Below are positions 1 to 8,042 of a stretch of DNA of 32,605 nucleotides, piece by piece. Source of the DNA: Pseudomonadota bacterium (GTDB lineage Bacteria > Desulfobacterota > Desulfovibrionia > Desulfovibrionales > Desulfovibrionaceae); the NCBI GenBank assembly GCA_018817515.1, contig JAHIUD010000038.1, forward strand, positions 1 through 32,605, read 5' to 3'. Below the pieces are notes generated by a model. The model was not told where the DNA came from, searched no databases, and saw nothing but the letters and a program-made list of their open reading frames with translations. The translations under genes and the position numbers were made by a program. The stretch's first letter is position 1, and every line of letters starts with the position of its first letter.

Positions 1-1392
1 CATGAGAAAGACCGGCACCTTGGCCCCGCAGGTAATGTAGGGGGCGACAAAGATGGTGGCCAGTTTTTCCTTGGGGCTCCTGAGGGTGCGGGTGGCCATG
101 ACGCCGGGCACGGCGCAGCCGCCCGCGATGCCGCCCGCCACGATGAACGGCAGCACGCTCGTGCCGTGCAGCCCGAAGACGCGGAACACGCGGTCGAGCA
201 TGTAGGCCATGCGCGCCACGTAGCCGGAGTCCTCCAGGGCGGAGATGAGGAAGAACATGATCATGATCAGCGGCACGAAGCCCAGCACCCCGCCCACACC
301 CGCGATGACGCCGGACACCACCAGCGAGCGCAGCAGCCCGTCGGGCATGGCCGCCTCGGCGGTCTTGCCCAGCCAGGCGAAGGCTCCCTGAACGGCCTCC
401 ATGGGCAGCGCCCCGGCCTTGAAGGTCAGGATGTAGACCAGGTAGATGATGAGCGCCATGGCCAGGGGCCCGGCCAACTGATGCGTCAGCACCTGGTCCA
501 TGCGGTCGGACAGGCGCAGGCGTTCGGCGTCCACCGCAGGGTAGCGCACCACCTGCCGGGCGATGCCCGCGATGTAGCCGTAGCGGTAGTCGGCGATGAT
601 GGCGTCGGGGCTGGCGCGCAGGGTCTTGGCCAGATGCGCGGCCACCTTCGCCGCCAGGGCTTCCAGGCGCGCGGTGGCCTCGGGGTCGGCCTCGCGGCAG
701 CGGCGGATGATGGATTCATCGCCCTCCAGGATCTTGATGCCCACCCACCGGGGCGGCACCTGTCCGGCCAGATCCCCGGTCTTGGCGTTGGCCTTGGCGA
801 TAATGGCCTCCATCTCGTCCAGCACCGGGTCCAGGTCCGGACCGTAGGAGATGAGCAGCGGCTCCCAGCGCCCGTTGCGCGCCTTGGCCAGGTCGTAGGC
901 CGCCTCCAGCAGGCACAGCTTGCCCTTGCCGGAGCGAGCCACGGTCTCGATGGCCGGGCAGCCGGTGAGCTCGGTCAGAAGCTTGGTGTCGATGTCCTTG
1001 CCGTGCTTGCGCACCTCGTCCATCATGTTCAGGGCCAGGACGAGCGGCACGCCCAGCTCCAGGATCTGCACGGCCAGGTAGAGGTTGCGCTCCAGGGCGT
1101 CGGCGTTCATGACGTCGATGACCGCAGCGGGCCTGGTCTTGATGAGGAAGTTGCGCGCCGCCTTTTCCTCTTCGGAGTAGGCGGTGAGGGAATAGGTGCC
1201 GGGAAGGTCCACGATGTCCACTTCCTGGCCAGACACCGTGGCGTGGCCCATCTTGGTCACCACAGTGACGCCCGGCCAGTTGCCCACATGCTGGTGGGAG
1301 CCCGTGAGGGCGTTGAACATGGTTGTCTTGCCGCAGTTGGGGTTGCCAGCCAGGCCGATGGTCATGCTGTGCTCTTGCACGAGGGTCTCCAT
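1..1392 (-). CDS. feoB: Ferrous iron transporter FeoB, N-terminal 464 residues (gene cut by window edge)
   Basis: GTP-dependent Fe(II) importer of the inner membrane. The N-terminal G domain is plain: G1 GNPNCGKT at residues 16-23, then a DLPG switch-II motif and NMMDE as G4. A helical spacer follows, then the first membrane segments and the family sequence GGIAGGCAVPG near the window edge. The ATG lies directly after the feoA stop codon with no gap, so the two are translationally coupled. FeoB proteins usually have 700-800 residues, so roughly the last third (the rest of the membrane domain) lies outside the window. Ile and Gly around residues 12-13 follow an internal Met10 that is a less likely start. 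The coding frame is uninterrupted to base 1. Confidence 0.96.
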   Translation of the reverse strand, partial: METLVQEHSMTIGLAGNPNCGKTTMFNALTGSHQHVGNWPGVTVVTKMGHATVSGQEVDIVDLPGTYSLTAYSEEEKAARNFLIKTRPAAVIDVMNADALERNLYLAVQILELGVPLVLALNMMDEVRKHGKDIDTKLLTELTGCPAIETVARSGKGKLCLLEAAYDLAKARNGRWEPLLISYGPDLDPVLDEMEAIIAKANAKTGDLAGQVPPRWVGIKILEGDESIIRRCREADPEATARLEALAAKVAAHLAKTLRASPDAIIADYRYGYIAGIARQVVRYPAVDAERLRLSDRMDQVLTHQLAGPLAMALIIYLVYILTFKAGALPMEAVQGAFAWLGKTAEAAMPDGLLRSLVVSGVIAGVGGVLGFVPLIMIMFFLISALEDSGYVARMAYMLDRVFRVFGLHGTSVLPFIVAGGIAGGCAVPGVMATRTLRSPKEKLATIFVAPYITCGAKVPVFLM

Positions 1393-1635
1393 CTAGCCCT
1401 CCTGAGGTTCGACCACGATGTAGTCGGCTTCGCTGTTGCGCAGGGCCAGGGTGAAGTCGCGCAGGCGCAGGGCTACGGGGTCTCGCAGCGGGGCCTTGCC
1501 GACCACCGTCACCTCCACGCCGGGCATGAGGCCCATGTCGCGGATTCTGCGGCCCAGCTCGCCCTGCGCGTCCACAGAGCAGATGCGCAGTTTCTGATTG
1601 ACCTGCGCCTGGCGCAGGGTGATGCAATTGTTCAC
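1393..1635 (-). CDS. feoA: FeoA, SH3-like cytoplasmic partner of FeoB
   Basis: Small 80-residue protein with the FeoA fold signature: an early L-x-x-A-Q segment, then RRIRDMGLMPGVEVTVV, then a run ending in LRDFTLALR. FeoA is thought to bind and modulate the FeoB G domain. The start is GTG at 1633-1635, chosen because an AAGGAG sequence sits 6-7 bases upstream and the family N-terminus fits. Its stop codon abuts the feoB ATG. It is the second gene of a three-gene iron operon, after the Cys-rich membrane protein. Confidence 0.95.
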   Translation of the reverse strand: MNNCITLRQAQVNQKLRICSVDAQGELGRRIRDMGLMPGVEVTVVGKAPLRDPVALRLRDFTLALRNSEADYIVVEPQEG

Positions 1636-1681
1636 GGGTGTCTCCTTGTCTCGTGTGGGGGTGGGGAGGGGACGGCTGGCG

Positions 1682-1882
1682 CTAATGCCCGCAGCCGCAG
1701 CCCGAGTGGTTCAACGGACGCAAAGGGGAATTCCCAGCGCCAGTACCCCCGCCGCCACAGGAGCCCTTGCTGGCGCAGCCGCCGCAGCAAGAAGACTTTC
1801 CCGTGAGCTTCCGGTAAAATTGCCAGGCCACGAGCCCGGCCACAACAGCCACTATCGCGTACACAATGATGTCCTGCCACAT
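1682..1882 (-). CDS. FeoB-associated Cys-rich membrane protein
   Basis: 66 residues. One membrane helix near residues 5-22 (IIVYAIVAVVAGLVAWQFY) is followed by a cytoplasmic-size tail rich in Cys and Gly: a CCGGC cluster, a GSCGGGG run and a terminal CGCGH. Small proteins of this build are encoded with FeoAB in many anaerobes and are assigned to the FeoB-associated Cys-rich family. They may bind Fe(II) or an Fe-S cluster, but the role is unproven. ATG at 1880-1882 with AAAGGAG about 8 bases upstream. It is the first gene of the feo operon and lies 46 bases before feoA. Confidence 0.85.
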   Translation of the reverse strand: MWQDIIVYAIVAVVAGLVAWQFYRKLTGKSSCCGGCASKGSCGGGGTGAGNSPLRPLNHSGCGCGH

Positions 1883-1933
1883 GATCTTATTCTCCTTTCG
1901 GCGCGCCCACGCGGACCTGCGCCGTCGAGGGAG

Positions 1934-1962
1934 TATCTAATGATATTGAAAGTCGATGTCAA
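1934..1962 (-). promoter_or_regulatory. Putative feo operon promoter with an AT-rich Fur-like site
   Basis: On the minus strand a perfect TTGACA (complement of 1957-1962) is followed after 17 bases by TAGATA (complement of 1934-1939), about 50 bases before the first feo gene. The spacer and -10 carry TTTCAATATCATTAGA, an AT-rich patch that stands out in GC-rich DNA and loosely resembles half-sites of Fur boxes. The promoter is seen directly; Fur control is inferred from the feo genes. Confidence 0.5.
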
Positions 1963-2080
1963 GTGGTGGCGTCAGCTACTGTGGCCCAACGCATTTTGAA
2001 ATCGTGCGCGGGGTTGAGTCCCTTGCTGATTTGTGGTCAAATGCACGCACGCACATCGCGGACACAGCAGGAGAGAATTC

Positions 2081-2374
2081 ATGGGCAAACGCGCCAGGAA
2101 GGGCAGGGAGCAGGCTTTGCAGCAGCAGAACGGGAAGACTGACGGAAAGGGAAGCGGGAAGCAGGGCGAGGAATTTTCCCCGGCGGACAAGCGCTTTGCG
2201 AGCACGCTGAACTATCTGGCGCGCGGCGTGATCCTGGGCGGGTCCTTGGCGGTCATGGCCGGGTGGCTCATCCCCGAGGCGAACATGGGCCGGATGCTGG
2301 GCCTTGGCCTGCTGGCCGGGTGCCTGGCGGGCGTGACCATGAAGAACATCAATGACCGCAAACAGGGCCGTTAG
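2081..2374 (+). CDS. Small basic membrane protein of unknown function
   Basis: 97 residues. The first 40 are hydrophilic and highly charged (Lys, Arg, Gln, Gly rich). Two hydrophobic stretches follow, ARGVILGGSLAVMAGWLI and GRMLGLGLLAGCLAGVTM, joined by a short polar turn, and the tail is basic (NDRKQGR). I do not recognise the family. ATG at 2081 was chosen over an upstream in-frame start because CAGGAG sits 7-8 bases ahead and the upstream residues look like noncoding sequence. It stands alone on the plus strand between the feo operon and a convergent lipoprotein gene. Confidence 0.65.
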   Translation: MGKRARKGREQALQQQNGKTDGKGSGKQGEEFSPADKRFASTLNYLARGVILGGSLAVMAGWLIPEANMGRMLGLGLLAGCLAGVTMKNINDRKQGR

Positions 2375-2397
2375 GGCCTCTCAGATTGTCGGAGGCC
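2375..2397. terminator. Weak inverted repeat between convergent genes
   Basis: GGCCTC (2375-2380) and GAGGCC (2392-2397) can form a six-pair stem with an 11-base loop directly after the stop codon of the small membrane protein. No T tract follows on either strand, so its role as a terminator is uncertain. Confidence 0.3.
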
Positions 2398-2424
2398 GTT
2401 AGGGCCGTCCCCATAAAATTCAGC

Positions 2425-3990
2425 CTACAGCACCGGCCGCGCGCCCAGGATCGTGAGCAGCCGGGGCGAGAGCAGCGGCATGAGGCGCGGGTGCGCCAGC
2501 GGCACGCGCAGGGTTTGCGGGCCCTCGGCGTAGCTCGCCATCTGGTAGGGCGGGAAGCTGAACACCAGGTCCTGGCCATCGATGACGAAGATCGAGAAGT
2601 TCTCCGCCTTGGGCGCAAAGCCCTCCGGGAACACATGGCCGTCCAGCACCAGTTCCATGCGACGCTGCGCCAGCTCCGAGAGCAGGCCAAGGGCCGCCGG
2701 GAGATCCCGGAACAGGTTGCCCAGGCCCAGCGCGGTCTGGTGCTCCACATCGAACACGAAGGATGCGAAGCTCTGGTTGGGGTGCGCACCGCCGGTGTCG
2801 CGGCTGGCCTCAAAGCGCACGGACAAAAGTCCTGGCGAGGCCGTGAAGCTCTTGAAGGCCACCAGATCCGCGTTGGCCCGGGCGTGGCCCCGACCCACGC
2901 CCACCGCGTGCAGCAGGTCCAGCATGTCCTTCTTGCGCCCCTCGATGTAGCCTGAGAGTACGGCGTCAATCTGCTTCCGGCTGGTGACGGGCAGGGTGTA
3001 GCGGTAGTACTGCATGGGGCTGTACGTGTGCGACAGGCGCTTGACCTGCCGGACGATGCGGGCGGAGCGGGCGGTGCGCTCACCGAACCCGCCGTAGGCG
3101 TCGACGCTGGACAGGCCCAGCAGGCGCGGGCTGATGATGGCGTTCACATCGCGGGCCAGCGAGTCCAGGCTGGCCAGATCCTCGTCCACGGAGCGCTGGA
3201 AGTGCGCGCGCTCTGCCTCCAGTTCCTTCAGCCGGGCCAGCACCGGCGCGCGTTCGGCCTTGATCCGTTGCGCCTCCTGCCGGGTGATGGCCACATACGT
3301 CCGGCCCGCCTCGTCCAGTTCCTCCACCAGATCGCCCTTGGCGCGGTCGGCCTTGACGTGGGGCTGTTCCAGCGCCGGAATCCCGCGCAGCTTGGCCCCG
3401 ACCTTGAGCCTGCGCGCGCTGAAGGGAGTGGAAAAGAACGCCGTATCGCCGCCTTGCAGGCGCACCAAGTACAGGGACGGGCCAAGCCTGCGCAGCACCT
3501 TGGCGCCGCTAAGGGCGTCGGTGTCCACAGGCGGGTGCTCGGCGTAGAGGGCGGCGGCGCTGTCCAGGGCATGCTGGTGGCGCTGCCAGCGCTCGCGCAT
3601 GTTCGGAGGATTGAAGCCCGCCACGCGGCTGATGGCCAGGCGCAAGTCGCCGGGCAGGGACGCTCCGCCGGAATACGGCTGGCTGCCGCCTGCCTGGACT
3701 ATCTCCGCGCGCAGCCGGGCAAAGTCCGGGGAGGAGAGGTCGGTGTCGTTCACCAGCACGCTTAGGCGGTGCGCCACGGATTCCGCCGTGAAGGCGGGCG
3801 CGGCCACAGGCTGCGGAGCCGGAATGGCATCGGCGGCGGAATTTGGGGCCGTGGCGTTGGCCGGGGCCGCGGGCGCGTCGGGCGTCGGGGTTGCGCGCTC
3901 AAGTCCACAGCCGGTCAGGGCGGGGACGAGCAGGGCCAGAGCCAGAAGGGGGGCGGCGAGCCGGGTGTGGACGCAGGCCGAGATGCGCAT
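2425..3990 (-). CDS. Exported lipoprotein with DUF3298/RsiV-like C-terminal domain
   Basis: 521 residues. A signal peptide ends in the lipobox LTGC with Cys28 as the lipidated residue. An Ala/Pro-rich linker follows, and later a charged, probably coiled-coil stretch around residues 225-290. The last 130 residues resemble the DUF3298 domain found in RsiV-type proteins: F-x-F-D-V followed by a Leu/Gly helix, then VFSFPPYQMASYAEG near the end. No enzyme motif is visible. The start is ATG at 3988-3990 with GGAGG 8 bases upstream. It is monocistronic as far as I can see, lying between a terminator and a convergent gene. A role in the cell envelope is likely from the lipobox; anything more is unknown. 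Confidence 0.75.
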   Translation of the reverse strand: MRISACVHTRLAAPLLALALLVPALTGCGLERATPTPDAPAAPANATAPNSAADAIPAPQPVAAPAFTAESVAHRLSVLVNDTDLSSPDFARLRAEIVQAGGSQPYSGGASLPGDLRLAISRVAGFNPPNMRERWQRHQHALDSAAALYAEHPPVDTDALSGAKVLRRLGPSLYLVRLQGGDTAFFSTPFSARRLKVGAKLRGIPALEQPHVKADRAKGDLVEELDEAGRTYVAITRQEAQRIKAERAPVLARLKELEAERAHFQRSVDEDLASLDSLARDVNAIISPRLLGLSSVDAYGGFGERTARSARIVRQVKRLSHTYSPMQYYRYTLPVTSRKQIDAVLSGYIEGRKKDMLDLLHAVGVGRGHARANADLVAFKSFTASPGLLSVRFEASRDTGGAHPNQSFASFVFDVEHQTALGLGNLFRDLPAALGLLSELAQRRMELVLDGHVFPEGFAPKAENFSIFVIDGQDLVFSFPPYQMASYAEGPQTLRVPLAHPRLMPLLSPRLLTILGARPVL

Positions 3991-4067
3991 GGGGGGTGCC
4001 TCCGTGGTTGACCCGAAGTACTAGCGTTCCAGGCGCTGCGATGCAAGGAGAATGGGCAGGAGGAATG

Positions 4068-4094
4068 AAAAAGGCCGCCTCCGGGGAGACGGCC
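4068..4094 (-). terminator. Terminator of the amino-acid ABC transporter operon
   Basis: Minus-strand stem GGCCG-TCTCC-CC-GGAGG-CGGCC with one internal mismatch, followed by TTTTT. It lies 26 bases after the stop codon of the ATPase gene. Confidence 0.85.
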
Positions 4095-4119
4095 TCGTAG
4101 CGGTGCAAACGGGCAGGAC

Positions 4120-4849
<730 letters not shown>

Positions 4850-4863
<14 letters not shown>

Positions 4864-5632
4864 AGTGGCTGAGCCTCGCTTCCATGATGCCCACGCCCTT
4901 GGAGAGGAGCAGCGTGATGACGAGATAAATCAGGGCGACCATGGTGAATGTTTCAAAGTAGAGGAAGGTCTCGCTGGAGAACTCCCGGCCGCGGCGCAAA
5001 AGGTCGCTCACCGCGAGGATGGACACCAGCGAGGTGTCCTTCAGCAGCGCGATGAACTCGTTGCCCACCGGGGGCAGGATGGTGCGCCAGGCCTGGGGCA
5101 GGATGACCAGGAACATGGTCTGCTTGGTGTTGAACCCAAGGGAGCGCGCGGCCTCGGTCTGGCCCTTGTCGATGGCCGTGATGCCCGCGCGGAAGACCTC
5201 GCCCATGTAGGCGCCGTAGCACACGCTCATGGCGATGACCGCTGCGGTCAGGTCATGGACGTTGAGCAGGCGGCCCAGGGCGTAGTAGATGTAGAAAAGT
5301 TGCACCAGGAGCGGGATGCCGCGGATGATCTCCACATAGGTGGAGGCCAGGAGGTTGATGGCCTTGTTCTTGGAAACGCGGCCCAGTCCGGTGATGAGCC
5401 CGATGACGCAGGCGCAGACGATGGAGATGACCGTCACCTGGAAGGTGATGATGACGCCGTCGGCCAGGTAGAAGATGATTCGCCTGTAGGGGGTCGGCTG
5501 GAAGAAGACGAGGTAGCAGATGCAGAGAATGGCGCCGACGATGCTGATGGTCCAGGCGTTGAACAGACCCCAGTCGTCCCTTTTGGGGATGGCCGCCCCT
5601 TCTCCGACGTCAATGATTCGTGTGTCGCTCAT
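4850..5632 (-). CDS. Polar amino-acid ABC transporter permease (HisM/GlnP family)
   Basis: 260 residues from ATG at 5630-5632. A hydrophilic N-terminus is followed by one helix ([19 protein letters not shown]) and then the canonical permease core, which includes the family sequence [20 protein letters not shown] and the EAA loop [24 protein letters not shown]. That loop docks with the ATPase. I chose this start over an in-frame ATG 39 bases upstream because the family N-terminus begins here; the ribosome-binding site is weak (AGAGG). Only one permease is present, so the transporter probably works as a homodimer. Two hairpins separate it from the binding-protein gene. Confidence 0.93.
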
Positions 5633-5659
5633 GCGTTCATGGCCTCTGGTTTTGGAATG

Positions 5660-5689
5660 CCGGGGGGCCACCAGTTGGCGGCCCCCCGG
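5660..5689 (-). other. Very stable intergenic hairpin inside the ABC operon
   Basis: Perfect ten-base inverted repeat CCGGGGGGCC (5660-5669) and GGCCCCCCGG (5680-5689) with a ten-base loop. There is no T tract, so it looks more like an mRNA-stabilising or 3'-end-protecting hairpin than a terminator. Confidence 0.6.
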
Positions 5690-5710
5690 GGAGAATGCTG
5701 TGCGAATGCG

Positions 5711-5733
5711 TAAAACCGGTCCCGAGGGGCCGG
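5711..5733 (-). terminator. Attenuating hairpin directly after the binding-protein gene
   Basis: Minus strand: ACCGG, ten-base loop, CCGGT, then TTTA. It begins within a few bases of the stop codon of the binding-protein gene, well before the permease gene. It is consistent with partial termination, which would give more binding protein than permease. Confidence 0.5.
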
Positions 5734-5734
5734 T

Positions 5735-6547
5735 CTACTGCATCTTGTGAGCAGCCTTGATCTTGTCGAAGGTGCCGTCGGCCTTGATGGCGGCCAGGCC
5801 CTTGTTCACGAGGTCAAGCACTTCCTTGTTGCCCTTTTTCACGGCGATGCCGATGTTCTCGACCTTGTCGCTCTTGATGACGCCGGCGATCTTGATCTTG
5901 TCGGCGTACTTCTTGGAGGTGTACTCGACGGCCACCGGGCTGTCGGCGACGACGGCCTGGATGCTGCCCTTCACCAGGTCTTCCATGGCCAGGCCCACTT
6001 CGTCGTAGGTCTTGATGGCCTTGAAGCCCTTCACGTCCTTGACGACAAAATAGCTGGTGGTGCCGATCTGGGCGCCGATGCTCTTGCCCTTCAGGGCGGC
6101 CAGGTCGGTGGCCTTGTCCTTGATGCCGACCACGAGCATCTGCTCAATGGCTATGATGGGCTCGGAGAAGTCCATGGTGGCCTTGCGCTCATCGGTGATG
6201 GACACGGAGGAGGAGATGGCGTCGTACTTGCCGGAGGCCAGACCGGCGAAGATGCCGTCCCAGGCCACGTTCTTGAACTCGGCCTTGAAGCCGCCCTTCT
6301 CGGCGGCAGCCTTGATCACGTCAACCTCGAAGCCGACGATCTCTTTCTGCTCGTTCATGTACTGCATGGGGGGGTAGGTGGCGTCGGAAGCGAAGATGAT
6401 GGTCTTGGGACCAGCGGGAGCGGGGGCGGCGGCGGGAGCCGGGGCCTCGGCCTTCTTTTCTTCCTTCTTCTCACCGCAGCCGACCACGCCCAGGGCGAGG
6501 ATCGCGCAGGCGGAAACCAGGAACAGGGACTTGAACAGGCGTTTCAT
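5735..6547 (-). CDS. Amino-acid ABC transporter substrate-binding lipoprotein (SBP_bac_3 family)
   Basis: 270 residues. The signal peptide ends in VVGC with Cys24 lipidated, and a Lys/Glu then Ala/Pro linker (about residues 26-46) tethers the domain to the membrane. The mature domain opens with the family pattern IIFASDATYPPMQYMN, followed by GFEVDVIKAAAEKGG, WDGIFAGLASGKYDAI and SISITDERK-like residues that line amino-acid sites in this family. The start is ATG at 6545-6547 with GGAGGAG upstream. It is the first gene of the importer operon. Substrate is probably a polar amino acid; exact specificity is not readable here. Confidence 0.94.
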   Translation of the reverse strand: MKRLFKSLFLVSACAILALGVVGCGEKKEEKKAEAPAPAAAPAPAGPKTIIFASDATYPPMQYMNEQKEIVGFEVDVIKAAAEKGGFKAEFKNVAWDGIFAGLASGKYDAISSSVSITDERKATMDFSEPIIAIEQMLVVGIKDKATDLAALKGKSIGAQIGTTSYFVVKDVKGFKAIKTYDEVGLAMEDLVKGSIQAVVADSPVAVEYTSKKYADKIKIAGVIKSDKVENIGIAVKKGNKEVLDLVNKGLAAIKADGTFDKIKAAHKMQ

Positions 6548-6893
6548 GTATTCTCCTCCAGTTGAAGCGTTCATGGGGGGGGCAACCACTCGACAGTATG
6601 CTCCCGGTCCAGGCTGTGGGCATTGCGCCTGGCCGGGTGGATTCCGCGACACAGCGCGCCGCTTGTCGATGACGCACGGCACAGTCTTGTCTCTTAGACA
6701 CATCGCGCCGAAAAAACAAGAACCAGGGGATGCCCTTGAGCATTTGTCCGCAACTCCTTTAGGCCACAGCCCGCTTGACCGCGACGCCCACTGGGCTTAC
6801 ACAGGCCCAAGGCCCGTTCTCCACCAGCACGTGCTGCCAAAACCGGCCCCTCGGTCGGCGGGCAAGCGGGCGCAACACCACCGGAATGCAGAC
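6548..6893. promoter_or_regulatory. Divergent control region between ABC importer and AI-2E gene
   Basis: 346 bases without a credible gene. Two dyads stand out. TGTCT-CTT-AGACA lies at 6688-6700, about 140 bases before the binding-protein start. A perfect 12-base palindrome, CAGCACGTGCTG, lies at 6825-6836, about 60 bases before the AI-2E gene. I see no convincing -35/-10 pair. Both dyads could be operators, but no regulator can be named. Confidence 0.4.
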
Positions 6894-8042
6894 ATGATGA
6901 ACAGCGCGTCGGATACCCCCGACACCCCTTTGATTCTTCCGCCTCCGCATTCCAACAAGATCTTTTCGTATTTCATGCTTTTCTTTCTCGTGGTGGCGCT
7001 TATCTGGGGATTTGTGCTGGTGGAGCCGTTCATCCACACCATCATCATCTCCGCCGTGCTCTCCATCATTTTTTCGCCGCTTTATGCGCGCCTCAGCACC
7101 CGCCTGGGCGAGCGGACCAACCTCGCCGCCGGGATCACCGTGGCCATCGTCGTCTTCGCCATCATCCTGCCCACGGCCCTTCTGGGCTGGGGGCTGGTGA
7201 CCCACGGCCTGGAGTCCGTTCAGATCGTCACCAGATGGATGGACAAGGCCGACGCCACGAACTTCTTGCGCGACAATCGCCTGGAGCCCTATCTGATCTG
7301 GCTGCGCGAGAAGATGCCCTTCCTGACCCTGGATGAGGCCACCATCCAGATCAAGTTGCTCCAGTACTCGCGCGGGTTCGCCCAGTCCATGTTCGACACC
7401 AGCGCCACCATCGTGGGCAATGCGGCAAAGATGCTGCTGCGCTTCTTCCTCATGCTCTTCATGCTCTTCTACTTCCTGCGCGAAGGCCGCGCCATGGTGC
7501 AGAAGCTCAAGTACCTGGCGCCGCTGCCCACGCACCAGGAGGACGTCATCATCGACAGCCTGCAGCGCGTGGCGCGCGCGGTGCTCTTCGGCAGCCTGTT
7601 CATAGCCATGCTGCAGGGGCTTGTGGGTGCGCTGGGGCTGTACATCGTTGGCGTGCCCGCGCTGTTCTGGGGCACCATGATGGGCTTGGCCGCGCTCATC
7701 CCGGTCATCGGCACCGGGCTCATCTGGGCCCCGGTGTCGGCCTATCTCTATTTCTTCGTCAGCCCCGGCACCGCGGCGTTCTTCCTGTTCTGGAACATCG
7801 TCCTGGTGACGAGCATCGACACCGTTTTGCGCCCCATGCTCATGCGCAAGGCCGCTCAGGTGTCGCCCTTCTACATCTTCTTCGCCATCCTGGGCGGCAT
7901 CCACGCCTTCGGGGCGCTGGGCATCTTCTACGGCCCGCTCATCCTGAGCTTCCTCATGGTCATGCTCAAGATCTACAGCGAGGAGTACAGCGAGGTGCTT
8001 ACCTCACGGACCGACTACAAGGCCTACAGGAACGAACCATGA
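6894..8042 (+). CDS. AI-2E family (UPF0118) membrane transporter
   Basis: 382 residues with about eight membrane helices. Two helices near the N-terminus are separated by a short turn (FMLFFLVVALIWGFVLV, IIISAVLSIIFSPLYARL). A long soluble segment precedes the C-terminal block, which has family features such as GTMMGLAALIPVIGTGLIWAP and GGIHAFGALGIFYGPLIL. Members include TqsA/YdiK-type exporters and sodium/proton antiporter-like proteins, so the substrate is open. ATG at 6894 and ATG at 6897 are adjacent; the ribosome-binding site is weak for both. The stop overlaps the mltA start (ATGA), so the two are translationally coupled. Confidence 0.88.
   Translation: MMNSASDTPDTPLILPPPHSNKIFSYFMLFFLVVALIWGFVLVEPFIHTIIISAVLSIIFSPLYARLSTRLGERTNLAAGITVAIVVFAIILPTALLGWGLVTHGLESVQIVTRWMDKADATNFLRDNRLEPYLIWLREKMPFLTLDEATIQIKLLQYSRGFAQSMFDTSATIVGNAAKMLLRFFLMLFMLFYFLREGRAMVQKLKYLAPLPTHQEDVIIDSLQRVARAVLFGSLFIAMLQGLVGALGLYIVGVPALFWGTMMGLAALIPVIGTGLIWAPVSAYLYFFVSPGTAAFFLFWNIVLVTSIDTVLRPMLMRKAAQVSPFYIFFAILGGIHAFGALGIFYGPLILSFLMVMLKIYSEEYSEVLTSRTDYKAYRNEP

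Noticed and set aside
166-1806. Long plus-strand open frame rich in His, Gly and Gln over feoB and feoA
   Set aside because: It is the antisense shadow of the GC-rich feo genes; its composition is implausible and the minus-strand frames match known families.
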